A stretch of 64,000 bases of DNA, taken from positions 1,528,358-1,592,357 of the forward strand of contig FOZF01000001.1 of NCBI GenBank assembly GCA_900113425.1. Direction: 5' to 3'. The notes under the pieces are model-generated. The model saw only the letters and a list, made by a program, of their open reading frames with translations. It was not told the DNA's origin and did not search any database. Each line of letters starts with the position of its first letter. Within the stretch, counting starts at the first letter, position 1. Made by a program: the position numbers and the translations under genes. Source of the DNA: Stenotrophomonas maltophilia (lineage in GTDB: Bacteria; Pseudomonadota; Gammaproteobacteria; Xanthomonadales; Xanthomonadaceae). This document shows positions 8,280-18,992 of this stretch, piece after piece.

Positions 8280-8753
8280 ATGGCCACTGCCCCCGTGCTG
8301 GACAGCTTCGACCGCGCCATCCTCGCCCTGCTGCAGCGGGACAACACGCTGCCACAGCGGGAGATCGCCGAAGCCGTGCACCTGTCGACGCCGGCCGTGC
8401 AGCGGCGGGTCAGGCGTCTGCAGGACAGCGGTGTGATCGCCGCCAATGTGGCCGTGGTGGCGGCGGCGCGGATCGGCCGACCGCTGACCCTCATCGTCGA
8501 GGTGCGCATGGTCAGCGAGCAGCGTGATCGCGTGGCGCCGTTCAAGCAGCGCGTGCAGGACGACCCGGCGGTGCAGCAGTGCTATGCCATCACCGGTGAC
8601 GGCGATTTCCTGCTGGTGCTCTCGGCCGCCTCGATGGAGGAGTACGACGCCATCAGCGAGCGCCTGTTCGGTGGCGACGACAACATCGAACGATTCCGCA
8701 CCGCGGTGGCACTGTCCACGTTGAAGCGCAGTTTCGAAGTCCCCTTGGAATGA
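8280..8753 (+). CDS. Lrp/AsnC-family transcriptional regulator
   Basis: A 157-residue feast/famine regulator. The N-terminal helix-turn-helix reads LDSFDRAILALLQRDNTLPQ, continuing into EIAEAVHLSTPAVQRRVRRL. The C-terminal RAM (ligand-binding) domain contains VQQCYAITGDGDFLLVL. The ATG at 8280 gives the standard length; an ATG at 8262 is also possible and would add six residues. It is divergent from the RhtA-like exporter, which it probably controls in response to an amino acid. Confidence 0.9.
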   Translation: MATAPVLDSFDRAILALLQRDNTLPQREIAEAVHLSTPAVQRRVRRLQDSGVIAANVAVVAAARIGRPLTLIVEVRMVSEQRDRVAPFKQRVQDDPAVQQCYAITGDGDFLLVLSAASMEEYDAISERLFGGDDNIERFRTAVALSTLKRSFEVPLE

Positions 8754-8769
8754 ACCGGCCTCGACACCC

Positions 8770-8788
8770 ACCGCGCCATACTGGCGCG
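8770..8788. other. Short perfect hairpin before the M23 gene
   Basis: CCGCGCCA and TGGCGCGG flank a TAC loop, giving an 8-bp stem that ends two bases before the M23 peptidase ATG. It could end the lrp transcript or, in mRNA, partly hide the start of the peptidase. No T-run follows. Confidence 0.4.
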
Positions 8789-8790
8789 GC

Positions 8791-9360
8791 ATGAATCCTT
8801 CGCCCCGCACACCCTCCACGTCTTCCGCCCGCCTGCTGCGCCGTTGGCTGCTGCGTGCCTTCCTGCTGGTCGTCACCGTCATTGCCGCCCTGTCCGTCTG
8901 GAACAGCCGCTGGGCCGAAGCGCCGAAGATGCTGTGGTCATTGGCCCGGATGCCACCGGCCACCGAGCTGCCGGTACCGGTGGACGGCGTGCGGCCGGGC
9001 CAGATCGCCGATACCTTCGGCGCGCCGCGCGGGCGCGACCGCAGCCATGCCGGCATCGACATCTTCGCCGCGCGGGGTACGCCGGTCCGCAGCGCGACCC
9101 CGGGCGTGGTTGCCGAGGTGCGGGAAGGCGGCCTGGGCGGCCGTCAGGTCTGGGTGATCGGCCCCGGCCGCGAGCGCTACTACTACGCCCATCTGGAGAG
9201 CTGGGCCGCAGGCCTGGCGCGCGGCCAGGTGGTAGCCGCGGGCGATCTGCTCGGCCACGTCGGCGACAGCGGCAATGCCAAGGGCACCCCGCCGCACCTG
9301 CACTGGGGCATCTACGGCGCCGACGGCGCGCGGGATCCTCTGCCACTGCTGCGCCGGTAA
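8791..9360 (+). CDS. M23-family (LytM-like) peptidase, membrane-anchored
   Basis: A 189-residue protein with an uncleaved-looking N-terminal membrane helix (about residues 20-38) and a periplasmic M23 domain. The zinc ligands are present: HAGIDIFAARG supplies the first His and Asp, and HLHWG supplies the HxH pair. GTPVRSATPGVV and the GDSGNAKGTPPHLHWG loop are typical of active members. These enzymes cut peptide cross-links in peptidoglycan, or, if inactive, activate amidases. With the ligands intact I infer an active endopeptidase. Confidence 0.88.
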   Translation: MNPSPRTPSTSSARLLRRWLLRAFLLVVTVIAALSVWNSRWAEAPKMLWSLARMPPATELPVPVDGVRPGQIADTFGAPRGRDRSHAGIDIFAARGTPVRSATPGVVAEVREGGLGGRQVWVIGPGRERYYYAHLESWAAGLARGQVVAAGDLLGHVGDSGNAKGTPPHLHWGIYGADGARDPLPLLRR

Positions 9361-9429
9361 GCCACCGGACGTCGGTCTCCCGCAGCAGCCTGACGATCCG
9401 GCGCTGCGCATACCCGTTCACGATTTGTA

Positions 9430-9448
9430 AATAGGAATAGTTCGTATT
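9430..9448 (+). promoter_or_regulatory. Fur-box-like operator
   Basis: The 19-nt AATAGGAATAGTTCGTATT matches the palindromic Fur consensus AATGAGAATCATTCTCATT at 13 of 19 positions by my count. It lies in an AT-rich patch 111 nt before the siderophore-receptor ATG, where iron repression would be expected. Confidence 0.55.
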
Positions 9449-9559
9449 AACATTCCTTTCGATTACGGCGCCGCCAGGAGGGCGCGCCCGCCTCTCCCCT
9501 ACCCGTAGCGCCTCGCCTCCTGGATGTCGGCCGAACGCGCATGCTCGTCCAGGAATCCC

Positions 9560-11719
9560 ATGAACCGTCCTGCATTCCGTATCCCGCAGCCACAGCGGCT
9601 GTCCGTTGCCGTGCTCGCCGCACTCTGCGCCATCGCCCCAGCCGCCTTCGCTGAAACGGCCACCGACGCGACCACCCTCGACAAGGTGGTGGTCAAGGGC
9701 GAGCGCGCGGAGGGCTACTCGGTGCGCCGCACCTCGGCCGGTACCCGCTTCGATCTGACGCCGCGCGAGATTCCGCAGTCGGTCAGCATCATCAGCCATC
9801 AGCGCATCGAAGATCAGAACCTGGACGACATCATCGACGTGCTGGCCAACACTACCGGTGTGACCAGCACGCAATCGGACAGCGAGCGCACCGAGTTCTA
9901 TGCGCGCGGCTTCTACATTGACAGTTACCAGTTCGATGGCCTGCCCACGCAGATGGTGCAGAACTGGAGCTACGGCGATTCCGGCCTGGACCTCGCCCTG
10001 TATGACCGCGTGGAGGTGGTGCGCGGCGCCACCGGCCTGCTCAGTGGCGCAGGCAACCCGTCCGCCTCGGTGAACCTGATCCGCAAGCATGCCGACAGCG
10101 CCGAGCTGACCGGCAGCGTATCGGTGAACGTCGGCAGCTGGGGCCGTACCCGTACCACCGTGGACGTCGGCAGCGCGCTGAATGCCAGTGGCACCGTGCG
10201 TGGCCGGGTGATCGGCAGCTACCTCGACACCGACGCGCAGATGGACCGCTACAACCAGCACAAGACGCTGGGCTACGCGGTGATCGACGCCGACCTGACT
10301 CCGGACACGCAGCTGAGCGTGGGCTACGACTACCAGCAGAAGCGCGCCAATGGCGCGACCTGGGGCGGCTTCCCGATGCTGTTCTCCGACGGCTCGGCCA
10401 CCGGCTACGACGAATCGTTCAACGCCAGTCCGAACTGGACCTACTGGGACACCACCAGCAAGCGCGCGTTCGCCACCCTGCAACATGCCTTCAGCAATGG
10501 CTGGAAGTTCAAGGTCGGTGCGACCCACGATGAGACCAAGGCCGACGACAAGCTGTTCTACCCGGCCTACAACGACTGGACCAGCGGTGCATCGTTCTTC
10601 GACAGGACCACCGGCACCGGCATTTCGCCATCGGCCGGCTTCTACAACACCGAGCGCAAGGTCAACGCGGTGGACGGCTATGTCGACGGCCCGTTCCGGC
10701 TGTTCGGCCGCGAGCACCAGTTCATGGCCGGCCTGAGCTACAACAAGCGCGAGTACGCCAACTACGGCGACTACCAGATTGGCGGCCCCGGCCAGAGCTG
10801 GGACCCGTTCACCAGCTACCTTGGCTGGACCGGCGACATCTCCGAGCCGAACTGGAACCCGCTGGCGCTGGCCAGCGAAGGCACCATCACCCAGAAGGCC
10901 GGTTACATGGCCACGCGCCTGTCGCTGGCCGACCCGCTGAAGCTCATCGTCGGCGCACGCTACACCGACTGGAAGAGTGAAGGCGAAGGTGCGGACCGCT
11001 CGCACAAGGTCACCACGCCCTACGCCGGCCTGGTATTGGACATCAACGATACCTTCTCCACCTACGCCGCCTATACCGAGATCTTCCAGCCGCAGACACT
11101 GAAGGACCGCAACGGCAGCTACCTCGATCCGGTCGATGGCAAGAGCTACGAAGTGGGCGTCAAGGGCGCGTGGTTCGACAACCGCCTCAATGCTTCGCTG
11201 GCAGTGTTCCGCATCGAGCAGGACAACGTGGGCCAGGCCACCGGTGAGCCGGTGCAGGGCAGCCAGAACGAGTTCGCCTACCGCGCCGCGCGCGGCACGG
11301 TCAGCCGCGGCTTCGAATTCGAACTGAACGGCGAGCTGGCGCCGGGCTGGAACGCGACCTTCGGTGCCTCGCGTTACGTGGCCAAGGATGCCAACGATGC
11401 CGACATCAACACCAACCTGCCGCAGACCGCGCTGAAGCTGTTCACCAGCTACACGCCGCAGTCGCTGCAGGCACTGACGGTCGGCGGCGGGGCGAACTGG
11501 CAGAACCGCATCTACTATGCGGTGCCGGCCTACGGCCGCATCGAGCAGAACGGCTATGCCCTGGTCAGCGCCTTCGTGCGCTACCGCATCTCGCCGGAGT
11601 TCAGCGTGCAGGCCAACCTCAACAACCTGCTGGACAAGCAGTACCTCTCGCAGATCAACGGCTACGGTGCGTACGGCGATGGCCGCAACGGCTCGCTGAC
11701 GTTCACCTGGTCGTTCTGA
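9560..11719 (+). CDS. TonB-dependent siderophore receptor
   Basis: A 719-residue outer-membrane receptor of the ferric-siderophore type (FhuE/FpvA-like). The signal peptide ends AFA-E. A TonB-box-like KVVVKG precedes the plug domain, whose signature TPREIPQSVSIISHQRIEDQ and RVEVVRGATGLLSGAGNPSASVN-type region are characteristic of siderophore TBDRs. A 22-strand barrel follows and ends with an aromatic residue (TFTWSF). The ATG at 9560 follows AGGAAT and gives the signal peptide. A Fur-like box upstream supports iron-regulated expression. The ligand could be a hydroxamate or a mixed type; it cannot be fixed from sequence alone. Confidence 0.92.
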   Translation: MNRPAFRIPQPQRLSVAVLAALCAIAPAAFAETATDATTLDKVVVKGERAEGYSVRRTSAGTRFDLTPREIPQSVSIISHQRIEDQNLDDIIDVLANTTGVTSTQSDSERTEFYARGFYIDSYQFDGLPTQMVQNWSYGDSGLDLALYDRVEVVRGATGLLSGAGNPSASVNLIRKHADSAELTGSVSVNVGSWGRTRTTVDVGSALNASGTVRGRVIGSYLDTDAQMDRYNQHKTLGYAVIDADLTPDTQLSVGYDYQQKRANGATWGGFPMLFSDGSATGYDESFNASPNWTYWDTTSKRAFATLQHAFSNGWKFKVGATHDETKADDKLFYPAYNDWTSGASFFDRTTGTGISPSAGFYNTERKVNAVDGYVDGPFRLFGREHQFMAGLSYNKREYANYGDYQIGGPGQSWDPFTSYLGWTGDISEPNWNPLALASEGTITQKAGYMATRLSLADPLKLIVGARYTDWKSEGEGADRSHKVTTPYAGLVLDINDTFSTYAAYTEIFQPQTLKDRNGSYLDPVDGKSYEVGVKGAWFDNRLNASLAVFRIEQDNVGQATGEPVQGSQNEFAYRAARGTVSRGFEFELNGELAPGWNATFGASRYVAKDANDADINTNLPQTALKLFTSYTPQSLQALTVGGGANWQNRIYYAVPAYGRIEQNGYALVSAFVRYRISPEFSVQANLNNLLDKQYLSQINGYGAYGDGRNGSLTFTWSF

Positions 11720-11749
11720 TCAGCTGCAGGGCTTGACCGCCCCGCTCCT

Positions 11750-11777
11750 GTAGCGCCGAGCATGGGCTCGGCGCTAC
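11750..11777. repeat. SMAG-variant palindrome between convergent receptors
   Basis: GTAGCGCCGAGC pairs with GCTCGGCGCTAC around an ATGG loop. It differs from the main SMAG copies by one base pair in the stem, changed on both arms, so the pairing is preserved. It sits between two convergent receptor genes and probably also terminates both transcripts. Confidence 0.75.
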
Positions 11778-11822
11778 ACCCGCAAGGCAGCGCCGGAGCA
11801 TCCGGCGCTGCCCCTCATCACA

Positions 11823-14684
11823 TCAGAACCGCAGGTCCGCGCGCATGTACCAGTAGCGGCCACGCGGGATGTCATAGGTCGACGCGTCATAGCCGTTCAG
11901 CGAGCACGACAGGCAGATCGGCGGATCCTTGTCGAACACGTTGTTCAGGCCAGCGGTCAGCTGCAGCCCCTTCATCCAGTCGATCCTGTAACCCACCTGC
12001 AGATCATGGAAGGTGGTCGCCGAGAGCGTGTTGGTGCCCGCCACCTGGTTGCTGCACACCGGGAACGCCACGGCGTCGCCACAGTCTTCGGTCAACTCGG
12101 AGATGTGCCGCACCGTCCAGTTCGCGCTCCAGTTGTCCAGTGTCCAGCCGATGCTGGCGTTGCTGGTCCATTCCGGAATCGAGCTGTCGGCCACTTCCAC
12201 GCCCGGCTTCTGTGGCTGCCGCTGGCCGGCCGCACCGGTGGCCTCGTAACGACCGACGAAGGTGTTCTTCCAGCCCAGCTTGAACTGGCCGATCGAGGTC
12301 TGCGGCAAGGTCCAGAACAGGTCCACGTCCCAACCATCGGTCTTGATCGAACCCAGGTTGGTCAGCCGGTTGTTGAAGCTGCTGACCGCGCCGGTGCTGG
12401 CACGGGTGATGCCATCGCAGTACACCGGATCCAGCGTATCAACGCACAGGTCCAGCTGGGTCTGCGCGTTGATCGCCTGGATCGCGCCATCGATGTTGTG
12501 GCGATAGAACGTCACTTCCACGTCGAAGCGCTCCGACCAGGAGGTGTTGTTGCCGAACCACGGGCTCCAGACGAATCCGGCACTGAAGCTGCGTGAACGC
12601 TCCGGTTCCAGCTCGCGGTTGCCGCCGGTGGTCACCGAGATCTGCGAGTTGGCCTGCTGGAAGCCGGCCGGCACGCCCAGCGCGGCACAGTTGGCGGCGC
12701 TGCCACGCGGCGGCGTGCCGCCCAGGCCGATCGAACACGGATCGAACAGCTGCAGGTCCGCGCGCGCGGCCGAGCCGTACAGTTCGCCGATCGACGGCGC
12801 GCGGAAGCCTTCGGCATAGGAGGTGCGCAGCACGAAGTCATCGGTCACCTGCCAGCGCAGGCCGTACTTGGGCGTGAACTCACCACCGAAGGTGGAGTAA
12901 TCCGAGTAGCGGCCCGCCAGACTCAGGTCGAGCTTCTTGCCCAGTGCCGAGTCGGCGAAGATCGGCACGCTCAGTTCCAGGTAGGCTTCATTGACGTCGT
13001 ACGAGCCGGAGGTCGGCTGCGACGGCACGCCGTTGTAGTGACCGATCACCGTCAACGGGTCGGGCTGGTACCAGCCTTCGTACTTGCGGTACTCGAAACC
13101 GGTGGCGAAGGACAGCGGGCCGGCCGGCAGGTTGAACAGATCGCTGGACAGATTGGCGGTGAACAGGCTCAGCTCGTTCTGGCTGCGGTCGCGTACCACC
13201 GGCTGGATCCAGCGCAGCATGTCCGGGGTGATGGAACCGGCACCGCCGAAGATGTTCAGCGGCACGCAGCCCGGCGTCGCCGCACATGCGGCCGGATCGC
13301 CCAGCGCCAGGTTGACGTTGTAGATGTTGTAGCTGCCGTAGTTGGTCTGTTCGGCCTTGTTCTTGCTGTATATGCCATTGACGTCCCAGAACCAGCTGCG
13401 GTCGGCCGCCTGGAAGTTGCCGACCAGGCCGGTGGCGAAGTACGTGGTGTTGACCTCCTGCTCGAACACGCGCGCGCCACCTTCCACCGGGCGACGGCCG
13501 ACCAGGCTCATGTTGCCGGACGACACCAGGTCGAAGCCGAACGGGTTGTAGGGATTGAGCGCCGAGATGGTGATGTTGTCGGCCAGAGGATTGCCGGTAG
13601 CGCCGTCGGGGCCGAAGAACAGCGGCTCGGGGCCGGCCTGGTTGGTCGACTCGCGACGGTTGCCCAGTGCCTTGACGTACCACTGCACGTTGTCGGTGAT
13701 GTCAAAGCGGAACTGGCCGAAGAGGCCCTTCCGCTCCGACGGCGTCAGCACCATGTTGTACTCGGCGAAGTTGAAGCGGTCAGCGCTGGTGAAGCAGTGG
13801 TAGTCGTCGGTGCGGTTGCAGCCGGCACTGCCGTCGTAGCGTGGATTGCTCACGCCGGTGTTGGGCACGATGTTCTGCTGCGCGCCGGTGTTGGGATCGA
13901 CGAAGGCGAAGCGGCCCTGCGGAATGGCACCGCTGCCGAAGGCCAGGCCGGTGCCGGGAATCGGGAAGCGCGACTGTTCACGGTCCTTCGCATACACCGG
14001 ATCCTGCTTGGTCCAGCTGGCGCCGAGGAACAGGCTGAAGCGATCGCCGCTCTTGCCCCAGGCCAGGTCCACGCCCTTCTGCGTGCCGTCGCCCTTGCTG
14101 TATTCGCCGTAGTTCAGGGTCACCTGACCGCCATCGAAATCACGGCGGGTGATGATGTTGACCACGCCTGCGATGGCATCGGAGCCGTACAGCGACGACG
14201 CGCCGTCCTCCAGCACCTCGATACGCTCGACGATGGCCAGCGGGATGGTATTGAGATCGGTCGCGGCGCCGACACCGGACGCCGATGACTCATTGACCCA
14301 ACGGATGCCGTCGACCAGCACCAGCACGCGCTTGGCCCCCAGGTGGCGCAGATCGACCTGCGCCGAACCCGCACCGACGCCGCTGCCATCCGGGGGGAAG
14401 CCGAAGTTGCCGGACGAATTGAACTTGGCATTGAGCGCCGAACCGGAGCCGGTGAGCTGCTGCAGCACTTCGCCGATCGAACTCAGGCCGGTGCGCTCGA
14501 TGTCGCCGCGGGTCAGGGTCTGGATAGGAACCTGGCCCTCCACTTCAGCGCGCTTGATGCGAGTGCCGGTGACCTCGACCGCGTCCAGATTGGTGGTGGA
14601 CTGTGCGGCGGCGCCCAGCGGTGCCAGGGCAGTCACGCACAGGGCGACGGCAACCGCCAGGGGGCGGTGGTGCAGGTGATTCAT
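11823..14684 (-). CDS. TonB-dependent receptor, non-siderophore type
   Basis: A 953-residue outer-membrane receptor. The signal peptide ends GAAAQS. The segment [15 protein letters not shown] is the TonB-box region, and the plug carries the [18 protein letters not shown] and [20 protein letters not shown] motifs of the large RagA/CirA-like group used for peptides and glycans. The barrel ends in RADLRF, a C-terminal Phe. The ATG at 14684 lies behind a strong GGAGAGAGAG ribosome site. Extracellular loops are rich in Cys pairs (for example CSLNG and [10 protein letters not shown]). An ExbD gene lies upstream in the same direction. The substrate is unknown. Confidence 0.9.
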   Translation of the reverse strand: MNHLHHRPLAVAVALCVTALAPLGAAAQSTTNLDAVEVTGTRIKRAEVEGQVPIQTLTRGDIERTGLSSIGEVLQQLTGSGSALNAKFNSSGNFGFPPDGSGVGAGSAQVDLRHLGAKRVLVLVDGIRWVNESSASGVGAATDLNTIPLAIVERIEVLEDGASSLYGSDAIAGVVNIITRRDFDGGQVTLNYGEYSKGDGTQKGVDLAWGKSGDRFSLFLGASWTKQDPVYAKDREQSRFPIPGTGLAFGSGAIPQGRFAFVDPNTGAQQNIVPNTGVSNPRYDGSAGCNRTDDYHCFTSADRFNFAEYNMVLTPSERKGLFGQFRFDITDNVQWYVKALGNRRESTNQAGPEPLFFGPDGATGNPLADNITISALNPYNPFGFDLVSSGNMSLVGRRPVEGGARVFEQEVNTTYFATGLVGNFQAADRSWFWDVNGIYSKNKAEQTNYGSYNIYNVNLALGDPAACAATPGCVPLNIFGGAGSITPDMLRWIQPVVRDRSQNELSLFTANLSSDLFNLPAGPLSFATGFEYRKYEGWYQPDPLTVIGHYNGVPSQPTSGSYDVNEAYLELSVPIFADSALGKKLDLSLAGRYSDYSTFGGEFTPKYGLRWQVTDDFVLRTSYAEGFRAPSIGELYGSAARADLQLFDPCSIGLGGTPPRGSAANCAALGVPAGFQQANSQISVTTGGNRELEPERSRSFSAGFVWSPWFGNNTSWSERFDVEVTFYRHNIDGAIQAINAQTQLDLCVDTLDPVYCDGITRASTGAVSSFNNRLTNLGSIKTDGWDVDLFWTLPQTSIGQFKLGWKNTFVGRYEATGAAGQRQPQKPGVEVADSSIPEWTSNASIGWTLDNWSANWTVRHISELTEDCGDAVAFPVCSNQVAGTNTLSATTFHDLQVGYRIDWMKGLQLTAGLNNVFDKDPPICLSCSLNGYDASTYDIPRGRYWYMRADLRF

Positions 14685-14945
14685 TCGCTCTCTCTCCAAA
14701 GGAATGTCGGGACATTGGCTGCCGTACGCCCCTCCTGCATGGCGGCAGCGTCTCCTTTGTAAACAAGTAGTCAAAATCACGGCGTGATGACCGACACCCT
14801 TTCACGTGGGCTTGACGCGATTGACGGGCAATCACATCAGATAGCGACAGATTCTGTCTTGTGTTCCGGTCTTGGCGCGGTGGTCACGCGCCCGTTGCGA
14901 CAGCAGGTGCCGGCATCCGCGGAGTGTTCCAAAGCACTCTGGGTG

Positions 14946-14971
14946 GAGGGGCTGTTGATCGACAGCCCCTC
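14946..14971 (-). terminator. Hairpin after exbD
   Basis: GAGGGGCTGT pairs with ACAGCCCCTC around a 6-nt loop, just beyond the exbD stop. It lacks a T-run but is a strong 10-bp stem, and suggests exbD and the downstream receptor are transcribed separately. Confidence 0.6.
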
Positions 14972-14980
14972 ATCCGCTGC

Positions 14981-15388
14981 TCAGCGCACGAACGCAATGC
15001 GCTCCATGCCGGTGGCCTCGGCCGCCGCCAGGATCCGTGCCATTCCTTCGTACTCGGCCGCCGGATCGGTCGCGATGCGCAGCTCCGGCAGGTTGCCGGC
15101 GTACTCACCCGTCTGCGCTTGCAGGCGCGGCTGCAGATCGGCCATGGCCAGGGGCTGGCCGTTCCAGCTGAGCTGGTTGGCTGCATCCAGACGCAGTTCG
15201 ATCGGCGGCGGCGGGTCCGGCCGGGCGACCACGTGATCGGTCGCCTGCGGCAACTGCACTGCGATCGGCCGGGCCACGATCGGTGCGGTCACGATGAAGA
15301 TGATCAACAGCACCAGCATCACATCCACCAATGGCGTGACATTGATCTCCGCCAACGGGCCATTCCTTCCTGCGCTACTGAACGCCAT
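14981..15388 (-). CDS. ExbD/TolR-family biopolymer transport protein (orphan)
   Basis: A 135-residue proton-channel subunit. One N-terminal membrane helix (about 18-42) carries the conserved Asp22 in TPLVDVMLVLL, the residue that moves protons in ExbD. The periplasmic domain follows and ends in IAFVR. The ATG at 15388 is chosen because the upstream extension lacks family similarity. No exbB or tonB is beside it, so it probably works with ExbB/TonB encoded elsewhere, or as an extra ExbD as known in Xanthomonas. The next gene in this direction is a TonB-dependent receptor. Confidence 0.88.
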   Translation of the reverse strand: MAFSSAGRNGPLAEINVTPLVDVMLVLLIIFIVTAPIVARPIAVQLPQATDHVVARPDPPPPIELRLDAANQLSWNGQPLAMADLQPRLQAQTGEYAGNLPELRIATDPAAEYEGMARILAAAEATGMERIAFVR

Positions 15389-15551
15389 GTGCCGCTCCCT
15401 GCAGCCGGGCGGTTCGCCCGGCTCTGACGTTACGCCTGCATCCCGCTGCTGCGGCAGAGGAGCCATGCACCTGCATTCAGCTGCCGTTGCCTTCGCCCGA
15501 CGTGCACGCGATGCGAAACTGAATTCAGCCAGTGCCCGCTATGCTGACGCC

Positions 15552-17525
15552 ATGACCCGACGCTCTTCGACCGCCCTGTCCCTGCTCCCGCTGGCCACCC
15601 TGCTGCTGATCGGCTGCGCGGGTGCCCAGTCCCTCGATGCCCAGAACGCGCAGCTCAAAGCCGCCATCGCCGCGGCCGAACGCGGCCAGTTCGATCCCGG
15701 CCAGGCCGCCACGCTCAGCCGCCATCCGGCCTATGGCTGGCTGGAGTACGCCAATCTGCGGCGCAACATCGACACGGTCGACACCGCGCAGGCGCAGGCC
15801 TTCCTCAAGCGTTACGAGGGCCAGGCCGTGGCCACCACCTTCCGCAGCGTATGGCTGCCCTCGGTGGCACGCCGGCAGGACTGGCCCACTCTGCTCGCCA
15901 ACTGGGCCCCTACCGACAATCTCGGCCTGCGCTGTGCGCAGTTGACCGCCCGACAGGTAACCAGCGGTGTCGATCCGCAATGGATCAGCGACGCCCAGGA
16001 GCTGTGGCGCCGGAACGGCAAGTCACTGCCCGATGGCTGCGATGCGGTGTTCGCCGTACTGCAGGCCCAGGGGGGCCTGAGCGACGCACTGCGCTGGGAG
16101 CGCATCGACGCGGCCGCCGACGCGCAGCAGCCGGCGGTGATGCGCAGCGCCGCGCGTGGACTTCCCGCTGCCGACCTGGCGCTGGCCAACACCTATGCTG
16201 CGTTCGTCGACAAGCCCAATGCCAGCGCACTGAACTGGCCGCGCAACGATCGCAGCCGGCGCATCGCCACCGACGGCCTGGTCAAGCTGGCCAAGGCCGA
16301 TCCGGATGCCACCGAGCAGCAGCTGCCGCAGTACGCACAGGCCCTGGGCCTGAGTGCCGAGCAGCAGGCCCAGGTGCGCTACCAGATCGCGTTGTGGACG
16401 GTTGCCTCCTACCTGCCTGATTCTGCGCGGCGCCTCAATGCAGTCCCCGACGCCGCCTACGACGAGCGCCTGCATGAATGGCGCGTGCGTGAAGCGATGT
16501 CGCGTGGCGACTGGCCAGCGACCCTGTCAGCAATCCGCAAGATGGGGCCGAAACAGCGCAACGATCCACGCTGGCGCTATTACGAAGGACGCATGCTGGA
16601 GAAGACCGGGCAGGCACAGCAGGCACAGTCGCTGTTCCGGGAAGCCGCACGCACGCCCACCTTCCACGGCTTCCTCGCGGCCGACAAGCTGCAGCAGGGC
16701 TACACACTGTGCCCGTGGAAACCCAACGACAGCGTACAGGCCAAGGCTGCAGTGGCTCGTGATCCTGCCATCCAGCGCGCCGTGGCGTTGTTCCAGATCG
16801 ATCGCGCCGGCTGGGCCGTGGCCGAATGGAACAGCGCGCTGTCGCGCTTCGATGACACCCAGCGCCGACTGGCCGTGCGGGTGGCCCAGGACAACGGCTG
16901 GTTCGACCGCGCGGTGTTCTCCCTCGGCAAGCAGCCGCAGGAACAGCGCCTGTATGACCTGCGCTTCCCCCTGCACCATGACGCCACGATCCGCCGCGAA
17001 TCGGCACGCAATGCCATCGACCCGGCCTGGGTCGCTGCGGAAATCCGCGCCGAAAGCATCTTCACTCCGCGCGCGCGCTCGCCTGCCAATGCGATGGGCC
17101 TGATGCAGGTGCTGCCGGCCACCGGTGCCGCCGTGGCGAAGTCCATCGGCCTGACCGGCTACGGCGGCGCCGACAGCCTCTACGACCCCGACACCAACAT
17201 CGCCATCGGCACCGCCTACCTGCGCCAGCTGATGAACAAGTACGACGGCCTGCCCTATGTGACCATCGCCGCCTACAACGCCGGTCCGACGCCGACGGCA
17301 CGCTGGCAGAGCCAGCGCCCCGGTTTCGATCCCGACCTGTGGATCGAGACGATCAGCTACAAGGAAACACGCGAGTACGTCGCGCGCGTGCTGGCATTCA
17401 GCGTGATCTACGACTGGCGCCTCAACGGTGACGCCCTGCCGCTGAGCGACCGCCTGATGGGACGTCTGGTCGACAAGCGCAAGAGCTTCAGCTGTCCGGC
17501 GGACGCGGGCCAGGGCGGCGACTGA
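15552..17525 (+). CDS. slt: Soluble lytic murein transglycosylase Slt
   Basis: A 657-residue periplasmic enzyme that cleaves peptidoglycan glycan strands to 1,6-anhydro products. A signal sequence with a possible lipobox (LLIGC) opens the protein, then a long alpha-helical U/L domain (about 30-470) typical of Slt70. The SLT catalytic domain includes [20 protein letters not shown] with the catalytic Glu near residue 501, then [10 protein letters not shown] and the AYNAGP motif. The length matches Slt70. It is divergent from exbD and runs into cca 37 nt downstream. Confidence 0.93.
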   Translation: MTRRSSTALSLLPLATLLLIGCAGAQSLDAQNAQLKAAIAAAERGQFDPGQAATLSRHPAYGWLEYANLRRNIDTVDTAQAQAFLKRYEGQAVATTFRSVWLPSVARRQDWPTLLANWAPTDNLGLRCAQLTARQVTSGVDPQWISDAQELWRRNGKSLPDGCDAVFAVLQAQGGLSDALRWERIDAAADAQQPAVMRSAARGLPAADLALANTYAAFVDKPNASALNWPRNDRSRRIATDGLVKLAKADPDATEQQLPQYAQALGLSAEQQAQVRYQIALWTVASYLPDSARRLNAVPDAAYDERLHEWRVREAMSRGDWPATLSAIRKMGPKQRNDPRWRYYEGRMLEKTGQAQQAQSLFREAARTPTFHGFLAADKLQQGYTLCPWKPNDSVQAKAAVARDPAIQRAVALFQIDRAGWAVAEWNSALSRFDDTQRRLAVRVAQDNGWFDRAVFSLGKQPQEQRLYDLRFPLHHDATIRRESARNAIDPAWVAAEIRAESIFTPRARSPANAMGLMQVLPATGAAVAKSIGLTGYGGADSLYDPDTNIAIGTAYLRQLMNKYDGLPYVTIAAYNAGPTPTARWQSQRPGFDPDLWIETISYKETREYVARVLAFSVIYDWRLNGDALPLSDRLMGRLVDKRKSFSCPADAGQGGD

Positions 17526-17562
17526 TTCGGCTCTGCACGCCGGGCATGCCATCATCCCCGCC

Positions 17563-18783
17563 ATGAAGATCTATCTTGTCGGCGGCGCCGTGCGCGACCG
17601 CCTGCTGCAGCGTCCCGCCGGCGACCGTGACTGGGTGGTGGTCGGGGCCACGCCTGCGCAGATGGAAGCGCAGGGCTACAGCGCCGTGGGGCGGGACTTC
17701 CCGGTCTTCCTGCATCCGCAGACCGGTGAGGAATACGCCTTGGCCCGCACCGAGCGCAAATCCGGCCGCGGCTATCGCGGTTTCGTGGTCGATGCCGATC
17801 CGGCGGTAACGCTGGAAGAGGATCTGCAGCGCCGCGATTTCACCATCAATGCCGTTGCCTGCGACGAAGACAACGGTGCGCTGGTCGACCCTTACGGCGG
17901 CGTGCGTGACATCGAGCAGCGCGTGCTGCGCCACGTCGGTCCTGCCTTCGTTGAAGATCCATTGCGCGTGCTGCGCGCGGCCCGCTTCATGGCCCGCTTT
18001 GCCCCGCTGGGATTCACCGTTGCCCCCGAAACGATGGCGCTGATGCGCGAGGTCGCTGCCAGCGGTGAACTCGACGCGCTGGTACCAGAACGCGTCTGGC
18101 AGGAACTACGAAGAGCGCTGGCAAGCGAACGGCCTTCGGCGTTCCTGCGCACCCTGCACGAGGCCCAGGCACTTGGCCCGGTCCTGCCCGAGCTGGAAGC
18201 GCTGTATGGCGTTCCGCAGCGTGCCGAGTTCCACCCGGAAATCGACACCGGCCTGCACCAGGAGATGGTCAGCGACATGGCAGCGGCACTGGCCCCGGGC
18301 GATGACCTAGTCGGCTTCGCCGCGCTTACCCACGATCTCGGCAAGGGCCTCACCCCGCCGGAGGAATGGCCGCGCCACATCATGCACGAGCAGCGCGGCA
18401 TCACGCCGTTGAAGGCGCTGTGCGCCCGCTTGAAGATCCCCACCGAACACCAGCAGCTGGCAGAGGCGGTCTGCCGCGAGCACTTGAATGTGCACCGCAT
18501 CGACGAGCTCCGCGATGCCACCGTACTGGAACTGCTGGGTCGCTGCGACGCGTTGCGCCGGCCCGAACGCATCGCGCGCATCGCACTGTGCTGCGAGGCC
18601 GACAAGCGCGGACGGCTGGGATTCGAAGACAGTGACTACCCGCAGGGCGAAACGCTCAAGCGCCTGCATCAGGCGGCGCTCTCGGTACAGGCACGGGATC
18701 TGGATACGACGCACCTGAAAGGCCCGGCGATTGGTGAAGCATTGGCCAGGGCGCGGGTGAAGGCGATTGCGGCTGCACGCTGA
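17563..18783 (+). CDS. cca: Multifunctional CCA tRNA nucleotidyltransferase
   Basis: A 406-residue enzyme that adds or repairs the 3' CCA of tRNA. The class II nucleotidyltransferase head starts [12 protein letters not shown] with the metal-binding GDRDWVVVG, followed by RRDFTINA and [16 protein letters not shown]. The HD phosphohydrolase domain has THDLGKG and HE near residues 245-290, as in gamma-proteobacterial Cca with phosphatase and phosphodiesterase activities. Length fits the E. coli enzyme. Confidence 0.96.
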   Translation: MKIYLVGGAVRDRLLQRPAGDRDWVVVGATPAQMEAQGYSAVGRDFPVFLHPQTGEEYALARTERKSGRGYRGFVVDADPAVTLEEDLQRRDFTINAVACDEDNGALVDPYGGVRDIEQRVLRHVGPAFVEDPLRVLRAARFMARFAPLGFTVAPETMALMREVAASGELDALVPERVWQELRRALASERPSAFLRTLHEAQALGPVLPELEALYGVPQRAEFHPEIDTGLHQEMVSDMAAALAPGDDLVGFAALTHDLGKGLTPPEEWPRHIMHEQRGITPLKALCARLKIPTEHQQLAEAVCREHLNVHRIDELRDATVLELLGRCDALRRPERIARIALCCEADKRGRLGFEDSDYPQGETLKRLHQAALSVQARDLDTTHLKGPAIGEALARARVKAIAAAR

Positions 18784-18992
18784 CGCTGAGGTGAGGCGCT
18801 GAGGTGCCTTGAAGCTCGTCCACGCCAAGCGTTTGGCTGGAAGACCCTGCGCCGAGACCTACGCACAGCACTACCGAATTTCTTCTGATGAGAACCCCAA
18901 AGTGATTGTCGAATCACTTCTCAGCGGTAAATCCGGTCCTTATGCGACACCGCATCTGAGCGCATCCGGATCCACCACCGGCATCTGTTTGG
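18784..18992. other. Intergenic stretch with a small hairpin
   Basis: No gene is supported in these 209 nt between the convergent cca and SseB-like genes. An 8-bp perfect stem, AAGTGATT with AATCACTT around GTCG, is at about 18899-18918 and could work as a terminator. An open frame through the region has atypical composition and no recognisable features. Confidence 0.5.
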
